Source: Rhodanobacter humi (lineage in GTDB: Bacteria > Pseudomonadota > Gammaproteobacteria > Xanthomonadales > Rhodanobacteraceae). Taken from it: 64,000 bases of DNA. Numbering within the stretch: the stretch's first letter is position 1; each line of letters starts with the position of its first letter. Below the pieces are notes generated by a model that saw nothing but the letters and a program-made list of their open reading frames with translations, had not been told where the DNA came from and did no database searches. The translations under genes were made by a program, and so were the position numbers. The stretch is taken from NCBI RefSeq assembly GCF_041107455.1, contig NZ_JBGBPY010000001.1:1116001-1180000 (forward strand), given 5' to 3'. Positions 6,315 to 14,828 of this stretch are shown here, piece after piece.

Positions 6315-8942
6315 TCAGGCGTCGATCACGACTTCCTCGGTCTCGCCACGCAGGTTGTAGCGCGAGGACATGACCTTGCCGTAGGCGCCGGCCTGGGCGA
6401 TCAGGATCACGTCGCCTTCCTGCGGCTCCGGCAGGCGGCGGTCGCTGCCCAGCACGTCGCCGGATTCGCAGATCGGGCCGACCACCTGGAACAGGCCGGT
6501 GGCTTCCTCGTCCAGCCGCGTGAGGTTGGCGATCTCGTGCCAGGCGTCGTACAGCGCGGGGCGGATCAGGCTGTTCATGCCGGTGTCCACGCCGAGGTAG
6601 CGCCAGCTGCCCTTGCCCTTGGTCTGGGTGACGCGCGCCAGCAGCACGCCGGCGTCGGCCACGAGGTAGCGGCCCGGCTCCATCCACAGCTGGTAGTGCG
6701 GGTAGGCCGCCTTGACCTCGCGCAGCACCTTGTCCAGCTCGGCGATGTCCAGCTTCGCCTCGCCGGGGTGCGAGGGCACGCCCAGGCCGCCACCGATGTT
6801 GAGGAAGGCGATGCTGCCGATGCGCTCGGCGAGGCTGGCGAGCTGGTTGAACACCTCGCCCCAGTGCCTCGCGTCGAGCACGCCGGAGCCGAGGTGCGCG
6901 TGCAGGCCGCGCACGGTGACGCCGTGGGCATCGGCATGCCTGAGGAACGCGTCGAGCTGTTCCAGCGGCAGGCCGAACTTGCTGCCGCTGCCGCCGGTGC
7001 GCACCTTCTCGTGGTGGCCCAGGCCGCGGCCGAGGTCCACGCGCAGCGCGATCTCGCGGCCGCGGAACAACTCGCCCCAGTGCTCGATCGGGTGCAGCGC
7101 ATCCAGCGTGATGGTGGCGCGGGTGGCCAGGCCATGCTCGAAGTCCGCGCGCGAGGCGAAGTTCGGCGTGAACAGCAGCGGTGCGCTTGCCGGCACCGCC
7201 GCGGAGACCGCCTCCAGCTCGCCCGGCGACACGCATTCGAACGCAAAGCCTTCTTCCGCCAATGCGCGCAGGATCGCCGGATGCGTGTTCGCCTTCACCG
7301 CGTAGTGCAAGCGATCCACCGCCGCCAGCGCCTTCAGTTCACGCGCCTGCGCACGCACGGTGGGCAGGTGGTAGACGTAGCGCGGCGTGGCCTCGGCGGC
7401 AATGGCCAGCAGGCGCTGGCGTTCGCCGTCGCGCCACCACGAGGGCTGCGCCAGCGCCTCGCCGCTGCCGTACAACGCCTGCCAGCTGGGGCCGAACAGC
7501 ACGCTGTCGTCGGTACGCAACGCGCCGGCGGCGATCAGCAGCTCGTGCAGGTGCGGCAGCAGCTCGTCCACCACGTCCTCGTCCACCACGAAGGTGAGGT
7601 TGAGGTTGTTCGACGACTGCGAGATCAGGTGCACGCGCAGCTGGTCGAACTCGGCCAGCACGCTGGACAGCGTGTGCAGCATCGAGCGCATGCCGCGGCC
7701 GACCAGGGTGATCGCGGCGCACGGCGCGATCACCTTGACCCGGCATACCTTGGCGAGGTCGCCGGCCAGCGCGGCGATCGCGTCGGAGTCCAGCAGGTTC
7801 TCGGTGGGATCCAGCGACACGGTGACGTTGGTCTCGGCCGAGCCGATCAGGTCCACCGACAGGCCGTGCTGCTTGAAGTGCGCGAACACGTCGGCGAGGA
7901 AGCCGACCTGCTGCCACATGCCCACCGATTCCATCGACACCAGGGTGATGCCCTTGCGCGCGCTGATCGCCTTCACCGACGGCGCGTGGTCGCGCACCTC
8001 GGGACCGATCACGGTGCCTTCCAGCTCGGGACGGTTGGTGTCCTTCACCAAGAGCGGCACGCGCGGCTCGCGCAGCGGCGACAGGCAGCGCGGGTGCAGC
8101 ACCTTGGCGCCGGTGGAGGCGATTTCCTGCGCCTCCTCGTAATCCAGTTTCTGCAGCAGGCGTGCGCCCGGCACCTGGCGCGGGTTGGCGGTGAACATGC
8201 CGGCCACGTCGGTCCAGATCTCCACCCGCGCCGCCTTCAGCAGCGCGCCGAAGTAGGACGCCGAGGTGTCCGAGCCACCGCGGCCCAACAGCACGGTGCG
8301 GCCACCGCCCTGGTCGGAGATGGGCTCGCGCGCGATGAAGCCCTGGGTGATGAACACCTCGCCCCGTGCGGCGAGGCGCGCGTTGAGCGCGGGATCGGGG
8401 CGGGCCTCGACCATCGCCGACAGCAGGCGGGTGCGCTCGTTCTGGTTCGGCAGCGCGGCCGCGGCGAGGCAATCGCGCGCGTCCACCCACTGCGTGGGCA
8501 GGCCGCTCTCGCTGAGGAAGGCCGCGCCCAGCGCACTGGACATCAATTCACCATGCGCCTGTACCCGCGCCGACCAGGCCAGTTCGCCCAACCGCGCCGG
8601 ACCTTCCGCGGCCAGCGCCGCCAGTTCGTCCAGGCGCGCGCCCAGCGTGGCTGGCAGCGGCAGCTGCATGTGCGCAAGCAGGTCGTAGTGGCGTTGCGCG
8701 ATCGCGCCGGCCGCCGCCTTGCGTTTGCCCTGGTCGCCCTCGCCGCACAGCTGTTTCAGCGCGTCGGTGATGCCGGTGAGCGCGGACACGACCACCAGCA
8801 CGCGCGCGCCTTCGGCGCGGCGGCTGGCGACCAGCTCGCGGATGTTCTGCCAGCGCGGCAGGGTGGCGACACTGGTGCCGCCGAACTTCATCACGATCCA
8901 GGGGGCGTCCGCAGGCAGCGGCGCGGGGGCGTTGGGATTCAC
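6315..8942 (-). CDS. lysAC: bifunctional aspartate kinase / diaminopimelate decarboxylase
   Basis: A fusion of 875 residues carrying the first and last dedicated steps of lysine synthesis. The N-terminal half is aspartokinase: KFGGTSVA near residue 20, GRGGSDTSA, then two ACT domains (about 320-470) where lysine or threonine feedback would bind. The C-terminal half, from about residue 500, is PLP-dependent DAP decarboxylase: the PLP lysine in HYAVKANTHP (about 547), GGGLGVPSH, EPGRYLVADAG and the catalytic-Cys motif GPICESGD (about 824). This fusion is characteristic of Xanthomonadales. The ATG at 8942 precedes MNPNAPAPLP. It is divergent from the FUSC gene. DAP also feeds peptidoglycan, so the neighbouring murL/murD2 fit functionally. 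Confidence 0.97.
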   Translation of the reverse strand: MNPNAPAPLPADAPWIVMKFGGTSVATLPRWQNIRELVASRRAEGARVLVVVSALTGITDALKQLCGEGDQGKRKAAAGAIAQRHYDLLAHMQLPLPATLGARLDELAALAAEGPARLGELAWSARVQAHGELMSSALGAAFLSESGLPTQWVDARDCLAAAALPNQNERTRLLSAMVEARPDPALNARLAARGEVFITQGFIAREPISDQGGGRTVLLGRGGSDTSASYFGALLKAARVEIWTDVAGMFTANPRQVPGARLLQKLDYEEAQEIASTGAKVLHPRCLSPLREPRVPLLVKDTNRPELEGTVIGPEVRDHAPSVKAISARKGITLVSMESVGMWQQVGFLADVFAHFKQHGLSVDLIGSAETNVTVSLDPTENLLDSDAIAALAGDLAKVCRVKVIAPCAAITLVGRGMRSMLHTLSSVLAEFDQLRVHLISQSSNNLNLTFVVDEDVVDELLPHLHELLIAAGALRTDDSVLFGPSWQALYGSGEALAQPSWWRDGERQRLLAIAAEATPRYVYHLPTVRAQARELKALAAVDRLHYAVKANTHPAILRALAEEGFAFECVSPGELEAVSAAVPASAPLLFTPNFASRADFEHGLATRATITLDALHPIEHWGELFRGREIALRVDLGRGLGHHEKVRTGGSGSKFGLPLEQLDAFLRHADAHGVTVRGLHAHLGSGVLDARHWGEVFNQLASLAERIGSIAFLNIGGGLGVPSHPGEAKLDIAELDKVLREVKAAYPHYQLWMEPGRYLVADAGVLLARVTQTKGKGSWRYLGVDTGMNSLIRPALYDAWHEIANLTRLDEEATGLFQVVGPICESGDVLGSDRRLPEPQEGDVILIAQAGAYGKVMSSRYNLRGETEEVVIDA

Positions 8943-9032
8943 GGGTCTCTATGGGTGGCTGGTGAGGAAACGATCCCGCCAGTGTTGCGCCGCGTCAAAG
9001 CGATTGCAAGATTTTTTGCAAGTGACTTCGTT

Positions 9033-9050
9033 TGGACGTCCAGACGTCCA
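9033..9050. promoter_or_regulatory. possible operator between lysAC and the FUSC gene
   Basis: TGGACGT and ACGTCCA form a 7-bp inverted repeat with a 4-nt spacer in the 180-bp divergent region; GACGTC is also repeated directly. Just upstream TTGCAAG occurs twice around a T-run (9004-9022). A regulator site is plausible but no known consensus was matched. Confidence 0.3.
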
Positions 9051-9122
9051 CTTGTCGAGCCACCCGGCGGCTTGCCGGCGCGCTGCTAGACTGCGCGCTG
9101 CCGACCAGGAACCCGCCAGCGC

Positions 9123-10538
9123 ATGACTGCCGCGCCATCCGTCCTGCCCACCGTGCTGCGGGCACTGCCCGAGGCGGTCGTGGCAATGGCAGCCGCCCTG
9201 CTCGCCCTGGCTTGCGCGCAATGGTTCGCGCCCGGCCCCGGCAGCGCCGTGCTGGCGGTGGTGCTGAGCCTGTCGCTGGCGCGCAGCCGGCTCGACCGCG
9301 ACCGTCGCGGCCGCCTGGAAGCGGCCATCGCGCTGCCCGTGGTGGGACTGGCTGCGACCGGCGTCGGCTGGTTGCTGTTGCACGCTCCGTGGATCGGCGC
9401 CGCGGCGTTCACCGCGGGCGTGGCGGCATCGGTGTGGCTGCGCCAGTTCGGCGAGTTGGCGCGACGCGCCAGCCGGTTGATTGCCCTGCCCTTCGTGACC
9501 GTGCTCACCGTGCCGCATTTGTCCGGCACGCAGCACGGGCGGCTGCCTGCCGCCGTGGTGCCGATACTGGTGGCACTGCTGGCGCTGGCATGGGTGTCGT
9601 TGCTCGACGTGCTGGGCCGGCGCATGGGCTGGCTGGCCGACGGGCGCACACACCACGCGACTGCGCCAGTTCGCGCCCCATCCACCCATGCGCGGCTTTC
9701 CGCCACCACGCGCATGGCGTTGCAGATGATGGTGGCGCTGGCGCTCGCGTTCGCCGTGGGCCATCTCGGTTTCGGCGAACACTGGCCGTGGGTGGTGCTG
9801 ACTGCCTTCATCGTGCACAGCGGCAACCGCGGCCGGCTGGAGGTGGCGTACAAGAGCCTGCTGCGCCTGGCCGGTGCAGCGGGCGGCTGCGTCGCCGCGG
9901 CCCTGCTCGTCACGCCGGCCGGTGCGCACGGCAGCGTGGCGTTGATCCTGCTCGCGCTGTTCCTCGGCACCTGGCTGCGCCAGCTCAACTACACATGGTG
10001 GGCGCTGTTCGTCACCGTGGCGCTGGCCCTGCTGCAGAACTACGCCGGCTTGCCCGCAACTTCGGAAATGGCACTGCGCCTGACGGCGATCGCGGCCGGC
10101 GCGGCCATCGGCGTGGCCACCGCGTGGCTGGTCGTGCCGGTGCGTTCCACCGATGTGTTGCGCCGGCGTTTGGCCGACGCGCTGGCCGCGCTGGGCGAGG
10201 CGCTGGACCCGACGATCGAACGACGCGGGACGACGGCCTTCGTGCGTGCACTCAATGATGTGGAATCGCTGACGCCGGCGTTCCGCGCGGCACGTGTGCT
10301 CGGGCTGCGCCAGCCGGCGGACTGGATCGATGCGCTGTCCGCTTGTCGTGCGCCTGCGCTGGCCTTGATCGAACAAGGCGCTACGCCGGGGAACGTGCGG
10401 CGTGCGGTGGGTGCGGCAAGGCAGGCACTGCGGGAGCCGGAGCGGCTGCTCGATGCGCTGAGGGCGCTACGCGATGCACTCCCTCTCCCCGCCAGGGAGA
10501 GGGTTGGGATGAGGGGGCAATCCGGCGAAAGCCTCTGA
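9123..10538 (+). CDS. FUSC family inner-membrane transport protein
   Basis: A 471-residue integral membrane protein of the fusaric acid resistance (FUSC)/aromatic acid exporter type. Two blocks of hydrophobic helices (about residues 15-165 and 200-340) are joined by a hydrophilic stretch that contains a second conserved start-like segment (TRMALQMMVALALAFAVG), the usual two-half FUSC pattern. The C-terminal ~120 residues are cytoplasmic and helical. The last ~17 residues (from PLPARERVG) are read out of a family A palindromic repeat, so the native end was probably slightly different. It is divergent from lysAC. Substrate unknown; efflux of aromatic or weak acids is only a family-level guess. 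Confidence 0.85.
   Translation: MTAAPSVLPTVLRALPEAVVAMAAALLALACAQWFAPGPGSAVLAVVLSLSLARSRLDRDRRGRLEAAIALPVVGLAATGVGWLLLHAPWIGAAAFTAGVAASVWLRQFGELARRASRLIALPFVTVLTVPHLSGTQHGRLPAAVVPILVALLALAWVSLLDVLGRRMGWLADGRTHHATAPVRAPSTHARLSATTRMALQMMVALALAFAVGHLGFGEHWPWVVLTAFIVHSGNRGRLEVAYKSLLRLAGAAGGCVAAALLVTPAGAHGSVALILLALFLGTWLRQLNYTWWALFVTVALALLQNYAGLPATSEMALRLTAIAAGAAIGVATAWLVVPVRSTDVLRRRLADALAALGEALDPTIERRGTTAFVRALNDVESLTPAFRAARVLGLRQPADWIDALSACRAPALALIEQGATPGNVRRAVGAARQALREPERLLDALRALRDALPLPARERVGMRGQSGESL
10479..10518. repeat. REP-like palindrome, family A, at the FUSC gene 3' end
   Basis: Stem CCCTCTCCC (10481-10489) with GGGAGAGGG (10495-10503), then TTGGGATGAGGGGG. It overlaps the end of the FUSC coding region. 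Confidence 0.95.
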
Positions 10539-10582
10539 CGAAGCATCGCGTGGCTTCGATGTGGCGCTCTCGCGAGCCCCGC

Positions 10583-10705
10583 CCCTCGCCTCAATCCTCT
10601 CCCGCAAGCGGGAGAGGAGGCGAAGGCGTGCGCTGCGCGCGTGAGGGACTCTGCGCAAGCCTTGGCCCCTCACCTCAATCCTCTCCCGCAAGCGGGAGAG
10701 GAGAC
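10583..10705. repeat. two tandem family A palindromes
   Basis: Two copies of TCCTCTCCCGC-AA-GCGGGAGAGGA (10595-10618 and 10679-10702) lie in direct orientation between the convergent FUSC and fumarase genes. Each is an 11-bp perfect stem with a 2-nt loop. They could end transcription from both sides. Confidence 0.95.
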
Positions 10706-10730
10706 GAACGAGTGCGCTACGCGCACTGCT

Positions 10731-12248
10731 TTATTGAACAAAGACGGGGATTTTCCCGATTCGCGCCTGCCATTCCTTCGGCCCGGTCTGGTGCACCGAG
10801 GTGCCGGCGCTGTCTACGGCCACAGTGACCGGCATGTCCTTCACCTCGAACTCGTAGATCGCCTCCATGCCGAGGTCGGCGAAACCGACGACACGCGAAG
10901 CCTTGATCGCCTTCGACACGAGGTAGGCGGCGCCGCCCACCGCCATCAGGTAGACGGAGCGATGCTTCTTGATCGCCTCGATCGCGGCCGGGCCGCGTTC
11001 GGCCTTGCCAACCATGCCGAGCAGGCCGGTCTGCGCCAAGACCTGTTCGGTGAACTTGTCCATGCGGGTGGCGGTGGTGGGGCCGGCGGGGCCGACCACT
11101 TCCTCGCGCACCGGGTCGACCGGGCCCACGTAGTAGATGAAGCGGCCCTTGAAGTCGACCGGCAGCGGCTCGCCCTTGTTGAGCATCTCCACCATGCGCT
11201 TGTGCGCGGCGTCGCGGCCGGTGAGCAGCTTGCCGTTGAGCAGCAGCACCTCACCCGGCTTGAAGCTGGTGACTTCTTCCTGGGTGATGGTGTCGAGGTT
11301 CACCCGGCGCGCGTTCTGCGGGTTGTAGGTGAGCCTGGGCCAGTCTTCCAGCGAGGGCGGCTCCAGCGTCGCCGGACCGGAGCCGTCCAGCGTGAAGTGC
11401 GCATGGCGGGTGGCGGCGCAGTTCGGGATCATCGCCACCGGCAGGTTCGCCGCGTGGGTGGGATAGTCCTTGATCTTCACGTCGAGCACGGTGGTGAGAC
11501 CGCCCAGGCCCTGCGCGCCGATGCCCAGCGCATTGACCTTCTCGTACAGCTCGATGCGCAGTTCCTCGACGCGGTTCGACGGCCCACGCGCAATCAGCTC
11601 CTGGATGTCGATGTGCTCCATCAGCGATTCCTTCGCCAGCAGCATCGCCTTCTCCGCGGTGCCGCCGATGCCTATGCCGAGCATGCCGGGCGGGCACCAG
11701 CCGGCGCCCATGGTCGGCACGGTCTTCAGCACCCAGTCCACGATGGAGTCGGAGGGGTTCAGCATCACGAACTTCGATTTCGCCTCCGAGCCGCCGCCCT
11801 TGGCCGCCACGATCACCTCCACGGTGTCGCCGGGCACCACCGAGACGTTCACCACCGATGGCGTGTTGTCCTTCGTGTTGAGGCGACGGCCGGCCGGGTC
11901 GGCCAGCACGCTGGCGCGCAGCTTGTTGTCCGGGTCCATGTAGGCACGGCGCACGCCTTCGTTGACCATGTCTTCCACGCCCATGGTGGCGTCGTCCCAG
12001 CGCACGCCCATGCCGATCTTCAGGAACACGGTGACGATGCCGGTGTCCTGGCACAGCGGGCGGTGGCCTTCGGCGGCCATGCGCGAATTGATCAGGATCT
12101 GCGCCATCGCGTCCTTCGCCGCGGGCGATTCCTCGCGCTCGTACGCGGCGGCCAGCGCCTTGATGTAATCCACCGGGTGGTAGTAGCTGATGTACTGCAG
12201 GGCGTCCGCGACGGACTGGATCAGGTCGGCTTGCTTGATGGCGGTCAT
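10731..12248 (-). CDS. class I (iron-sulfur) fumarate hydratase
   Basis: A 505-residue single-polypeptide class I fumarase, reversibly hydrating fumarate to L-malate in the TCA cycle with an oxygen-sensitive 4Fe-4S cluster. The three cluster cysteines are visible in the family contexts LCQDTG, NCAATRHAH and GWCPPGM. The C-terminal beta domain includes VGPAGPTTATRMDKF. The ATG at 12248 (MTAIKQADL) is chosen on similarity of the mature N-terminus; an ATG at 12284 would add 12 residues, and neither has a strong ribosome-binding site. It is convergent with FUSC and divergent from the S53 peptidase. E. coli has several class I fumarases, so the exact symbol is left open. Confidence 0.95.
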   Translation of the reverse strand: MTAIKQADLIQSVADALQYISYYHPVDYIKALAAAYEREESPAAKDAMAQILINSRMAAEGHRPLCQDTGIVTVFLKIGMGVRWDDATMGVEDMVNEGVRRAYMDPDNKLRASVLADPAGRRLNTKDNTPSVVNVSVVPGDTVEVIVAAKGGGSEAKSKFVMLNPSDSIVDWVLKTVPTMGAGWCPPGMLGIGIGGTAEKAMLLAKESLMEHIDIQELIARGPSNRVEELRIELYEKVNALGIGAQGLGGLTTVLDVKIKDYPTHAANLPVAMIPNCAATRHAHFTLDGSGPATLEPPSLEDWPRLTYNPQNARRVNLDTITQEEVTSFKPGEVLLLNGKLLTGRDAAHKRMVEMLNKGEPLPVDFKGRFIYYVGPVDPVREEVVGPAGPTTATRMDKFTEQVLAQTGLLGMVGKAERGPAAIEAIKKHRSVYLMAVGGAAYLVSKAIKASRVVGFADLGMEAIYEFEVKDMPVTVAVDSAGTSVHQTGPKEWQARIGKIPVFVQ

Positions 12249-12565
12249 GGCGATGGCTTGGGCGGGAATGAGGGACGCCATGGCGATGAATCCATGGCGC
12301 GAACCCCTTATTGTGCCGCAGCCCGCACGCGCACCCAAACTTGCGATCTTCTCGCAATTTCTTGCACGGCTATCGGCGCCGTAGGCTCCGGAGTAGGCTC
12401 GCCGGGCGGCGCAACGCCAGTCGTCAGGGGAGACCGACGACGTCGCTGGGGCAACCCTTCATCAGTTCATCTCGACGAAACGCTCTTGCGGATCAACCGT
12501 AAGGCGTGGCGGCGACGCGTCGTCGCCCGTGCACGCCCGAATCTTTGCCATCAGGAGGAAGCGCA
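12249..12565. other. 317-bp divergent intergenic region, fumarase / S53 peptidase
   Basis: No gene is credible here. It should hold the promoters of both divergent genes. I see a CGACGCGTCG palindrome near 12515 and an AGGAGG ribosome-binding site at 12553-12558 for the peptidase, but no convincing -35/-10 pair. Confidence 0.5.
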
Positions 12566-14488
12566 ATGTTCGCGAAACTGCATCGCAAATCCCTGGCCAC
12601 CTGCCTCGCCCTGCTGTTCGCAGGCGTGGGCACCGCCGCGTGGGCCGCCGACGTGCGGCCGAACGTCGACATGGGCCTGGCCGCTTCGAACCAGCCCGTG
12701 CACGTCACCTTGATCCTGAAATTGCGCCACGAGGCGGCGCTCGAGGATTACATCCGGCAGACCATCACTCCCGGCTCGGCGCACTACCGCCAGTTCCTCG
12801 GCACCGCCGAGTTCGCCAGCCAGTACGGCGCCAGCGATGCGGACATCGCACGGGTGCAGGCCTTCCTGCGCCAGCAAGGCCTCTCCAGCACGGTGCTGGC
12901 CAGCCACCTGGCGATCGAGACCAGCGCCACGCCGGCCCAGCTCGGCGCGATGTTCCAGGCGCCGATCCACGAGTACGTCTCCGCGCGCAGCGGCCGGCGC
13001 TTCCATCGCCCCGCCACCGCGCCACGGATGCCCGCCGCGCTGGCCGGCAGCGTGATCTTCGTCAGCGGCCTCAGCAACGAGCGGCAGTTCCTGTCACACC
13101 GCATCAACCTGCCCCAGTTGCCGGCGACGGCGCAGCGAACCTTCACGCTCAAGGCGCTCGCCAAGACGCCCGGCGGCAACCCCACCGCCACCGGCATACC
13201 GGGCGACTACACCGTGGGCGACGTGGCGAACTTCTACAACATCAATCCGCTGTACCAGCACGGCATCAACGGCAAGGGTTCGACGGTGGCGATCGTGACC
13301 CTGTCCAACTTCTATCCGTCCGATGCGCAGACCTACTGGAGCGACATCGGCCTGGCCACCAAGCCGAACCGCATCACCCAGGTGCACGTGGACGGCGGCG
13401 GCGTCTTCGACGGCGGCAGCGGCGAGACGGCGTTGGACGTGGAGCAGTCCGGCGGCATCGCGCCGTGGGCGAACATCGTCGTCTACGACGCGCCGAACGC
13501 CGGCAACGGCTTCACCGACGCGTTCGCGCAAGCCGTTTCCGACAACAAGGCCGACAGCATTTCCACCAGCTGGGGCGCGCCGGAAATCTTCAACTTCGCC
13601 GCGCTCAACGTGAACGGCGCCAGCGACACCGACACCACCGACGTCGGCGATCTGCGCGCCTTCCACCAGATCTTCCTCGAAGCGGCCGTGCAGGGACAGT
13701 CGGTGTTCGCCGCCTCCGGCGATTCGGGCGCCTACGACACCGTGCGCGGACTGGGCACGGGCACCGGCCCGGGTGAGTTCAGCGCGCCGCTGACCGTGGA
13801 TTCGCCGGCCTCCGATCCGTTCATCACGGCCGCCGGCGGCACCACCGTGCCGTTCACCTTCGGCATCCAGGGCGACCCCACCACCTCCATCACGCAGGAG
13901 AGCGTGTGGGGCTGGGACTATCTGCAGGTCTATCTCGATGCCTATGCCCCGATCCCCGGCGGCTGGCGCGCCCAGCTGTTCTCGGTCGGCGGCGGCGGCG
14001 GCGTGAGCGTGTACTGGAACGAACCGTTCTACCAGTGGTTCACCCGCGGCATCCGCCGCAGCGAGCGCAAGCAGGCGCTGGTCTACAACGACCCCAGCGC
14101 GGGCCCCACCACCCTGCTCGCCCTGCCCGCGAACTTCCGCGGCCGCAACGTGCCGGACATCGCGCTGAATGCCGATCCGGAAACCGGCTACGTGCTGTAT
14201 TCCACCACCGACGGCGGACTGGGTTCGGCGGGCGGCACCAGCTTCGTGGCGCCCCAGCTCAACGGCATCAGCGCCCTGCTGACGCAGAGCACCGGCCACC
14301 GCGTGGGCTTCTGGAATCCGCAGGTGTACCTGCTGCAGAACATCTTCGGCTACGGCCCGTGGTCGGCCTTCAACAGCGTGAACGCAGGCGACAACTGGTT
14401 CTACTACGGCGCACCGAACTACACGCCGGGCGCCGGCATCGGTACGCTCAACGTGGCCAACCTCAACCTGTTCCTGGGCGGTCGCTGA
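12566..14488 (+). CDS. secreted S53 family peptidase (sedolisin/kumamolisin type)
   Basis: A 640-residue acid-active serine-carboxyl peptidase precursor. Residues 1-27 are a Sec signal peptide ending AWA|ADV. A pro-kumamolisin activation domain follows (about 35-180, with ASDADIARVQAFLRQQGL). The catalytic domain carries the Glu/Asp pair in GETALDVEQ, the oxyanion Asp in FAASGDSGA and the nucleophile Ser in GGTSFVAPQL, so the family's active-site set is complete. The ATG at 12566 has AGGAGG 7 bases upstream; the ORF can extend to 12506 but without a signal peptide. A strong terminator follows, so the gene is monocistronic. A role in protein degradation outside the cell at low pH is inferred from the family. 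Confidence 0.93.
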   Translation: MFAKLHRKSLATCLALLFAGVGTAAWAADVRPNVDMGLAASNQPVHVTLILKLRHEAALEDYIRQTITPGSAHYRQFLGTAEFASQYGASDADIARVQAFLRQQGLSSTVLASHLAIETSATPAQLGAMFQAPIHEYVSARSGRRFHRPATAPRMPAALAGSVIFVSGLSNERQFLSHRINLPQLPATAQRTFTLKALAKTPGGNPTATGIPGDYTVGDVANFYNINPLYQHGINGKGSTVAIVTLSNFYPSDAQTYWSDIGLATKPNRITQVHVDGGGVFDGGSGETALDVEQSGGIAPWANIVVYDAPNAGNGFTDAFAQAVSDNKADSISTSWGAPEIFNFAALNVNGASDTDTTDVGDLRAFHQIFLEAAVQGQSVFAASGDSGAYDTVRGLGTGTGPGEFSAPLTVDSPASDPFITAAGGTTVPFTFGIQGDPTTSITQESVWGWDYLQVYLDAYAPIPGGWRAQLFSVGGGGGVSVYWNEPFYQWFTRGIRRSERKQALVYNDPSAGPTTLLALPANFRGRNVPDIALNADPETGYVLYSTTDGGLGSAGGTSFVAPQLNGISALLTQSTGHRVGFWNPQVYLLQNIFGYGPWSAFNSVNAGDNWFYYGAPNYTPGAGIGTLNVANLNLFLGGR

Positions 14489-14514
14489 GACCCACGCACG
14501 ACTTCCATCGTCGG

Positions 14515-14546
14515 GACAACGGCCGCGCGAGCGGCCGTTGTCTTTT
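14515..14546 (+). terminator. rho-independent terminator of the S53 peptidase gene
   Basis: A perfect 12-bp stem (14515-14526 with 14531-14542) closes a GCGA loop and is followed by TTTT. It begins 27 bases after the stop codon. Confidence 0.9.
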
Positions 14547-14671
14547 CCACCGGTAAAAACCCAGAAGCGGAATTCGGCGAACACCGGGAACATGTCGATG
14601 TTCTCGCCTTCATGGCTTCCCTGTCTGATGTTTTCCGATGGTGTGCCCGCGTGCCCCATGCGCGCGGGCCG

Positions 14672-14689
14672 CGCATTCCCGGGAATGCG
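14672..14689. promoter_or_regulatory. 18-bp perfect palindrome upstream of the APC permease
   Basis: CGCATTCCCGGGAATGCG is perfectly self-complementary and lies 140 bases before the permease start. Its centre and length suit a dimeric regulator site, but no regulator is known. Confidence 0.35.
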
Positions 14690-14828
14690 GCAGCACACTT
14701 GCAGCCGCCATTCGGCATGAACATCGGGCCCTGCGCAGCGGCGCCGATGCCGCGTCCGTTGGCGGGGACTTGCCGCACGACCGGGCTCCCGCCATGCTCG
14801 CCGCGGTCCTTTCCCGCGGCGGGATTCC

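Larger units (their letters stand above)
14489..14828. other. 340-bp intergenic region upstream of the APC permease
   Basis: After the terminator no gene can be supported. The region contains an 18-bp perfect palindrome at 14672-14689, described separately. The promoter of the permease should lie here; none is clearly recognisable. Confidence 0.5.

Noticed and set aside
6099-9089. 996-codon plus-strand open frame across lysAC
   Set aside because: It is the antisense shadow of lysAC; composition is Arg/His/Gln-rich with no family motif.
10583-10705. Possible CRISPR-like direct repeats
   Set aside because: Only two copies, each a palindrome, shared with other sites in the window; no spacer array or cas gene.
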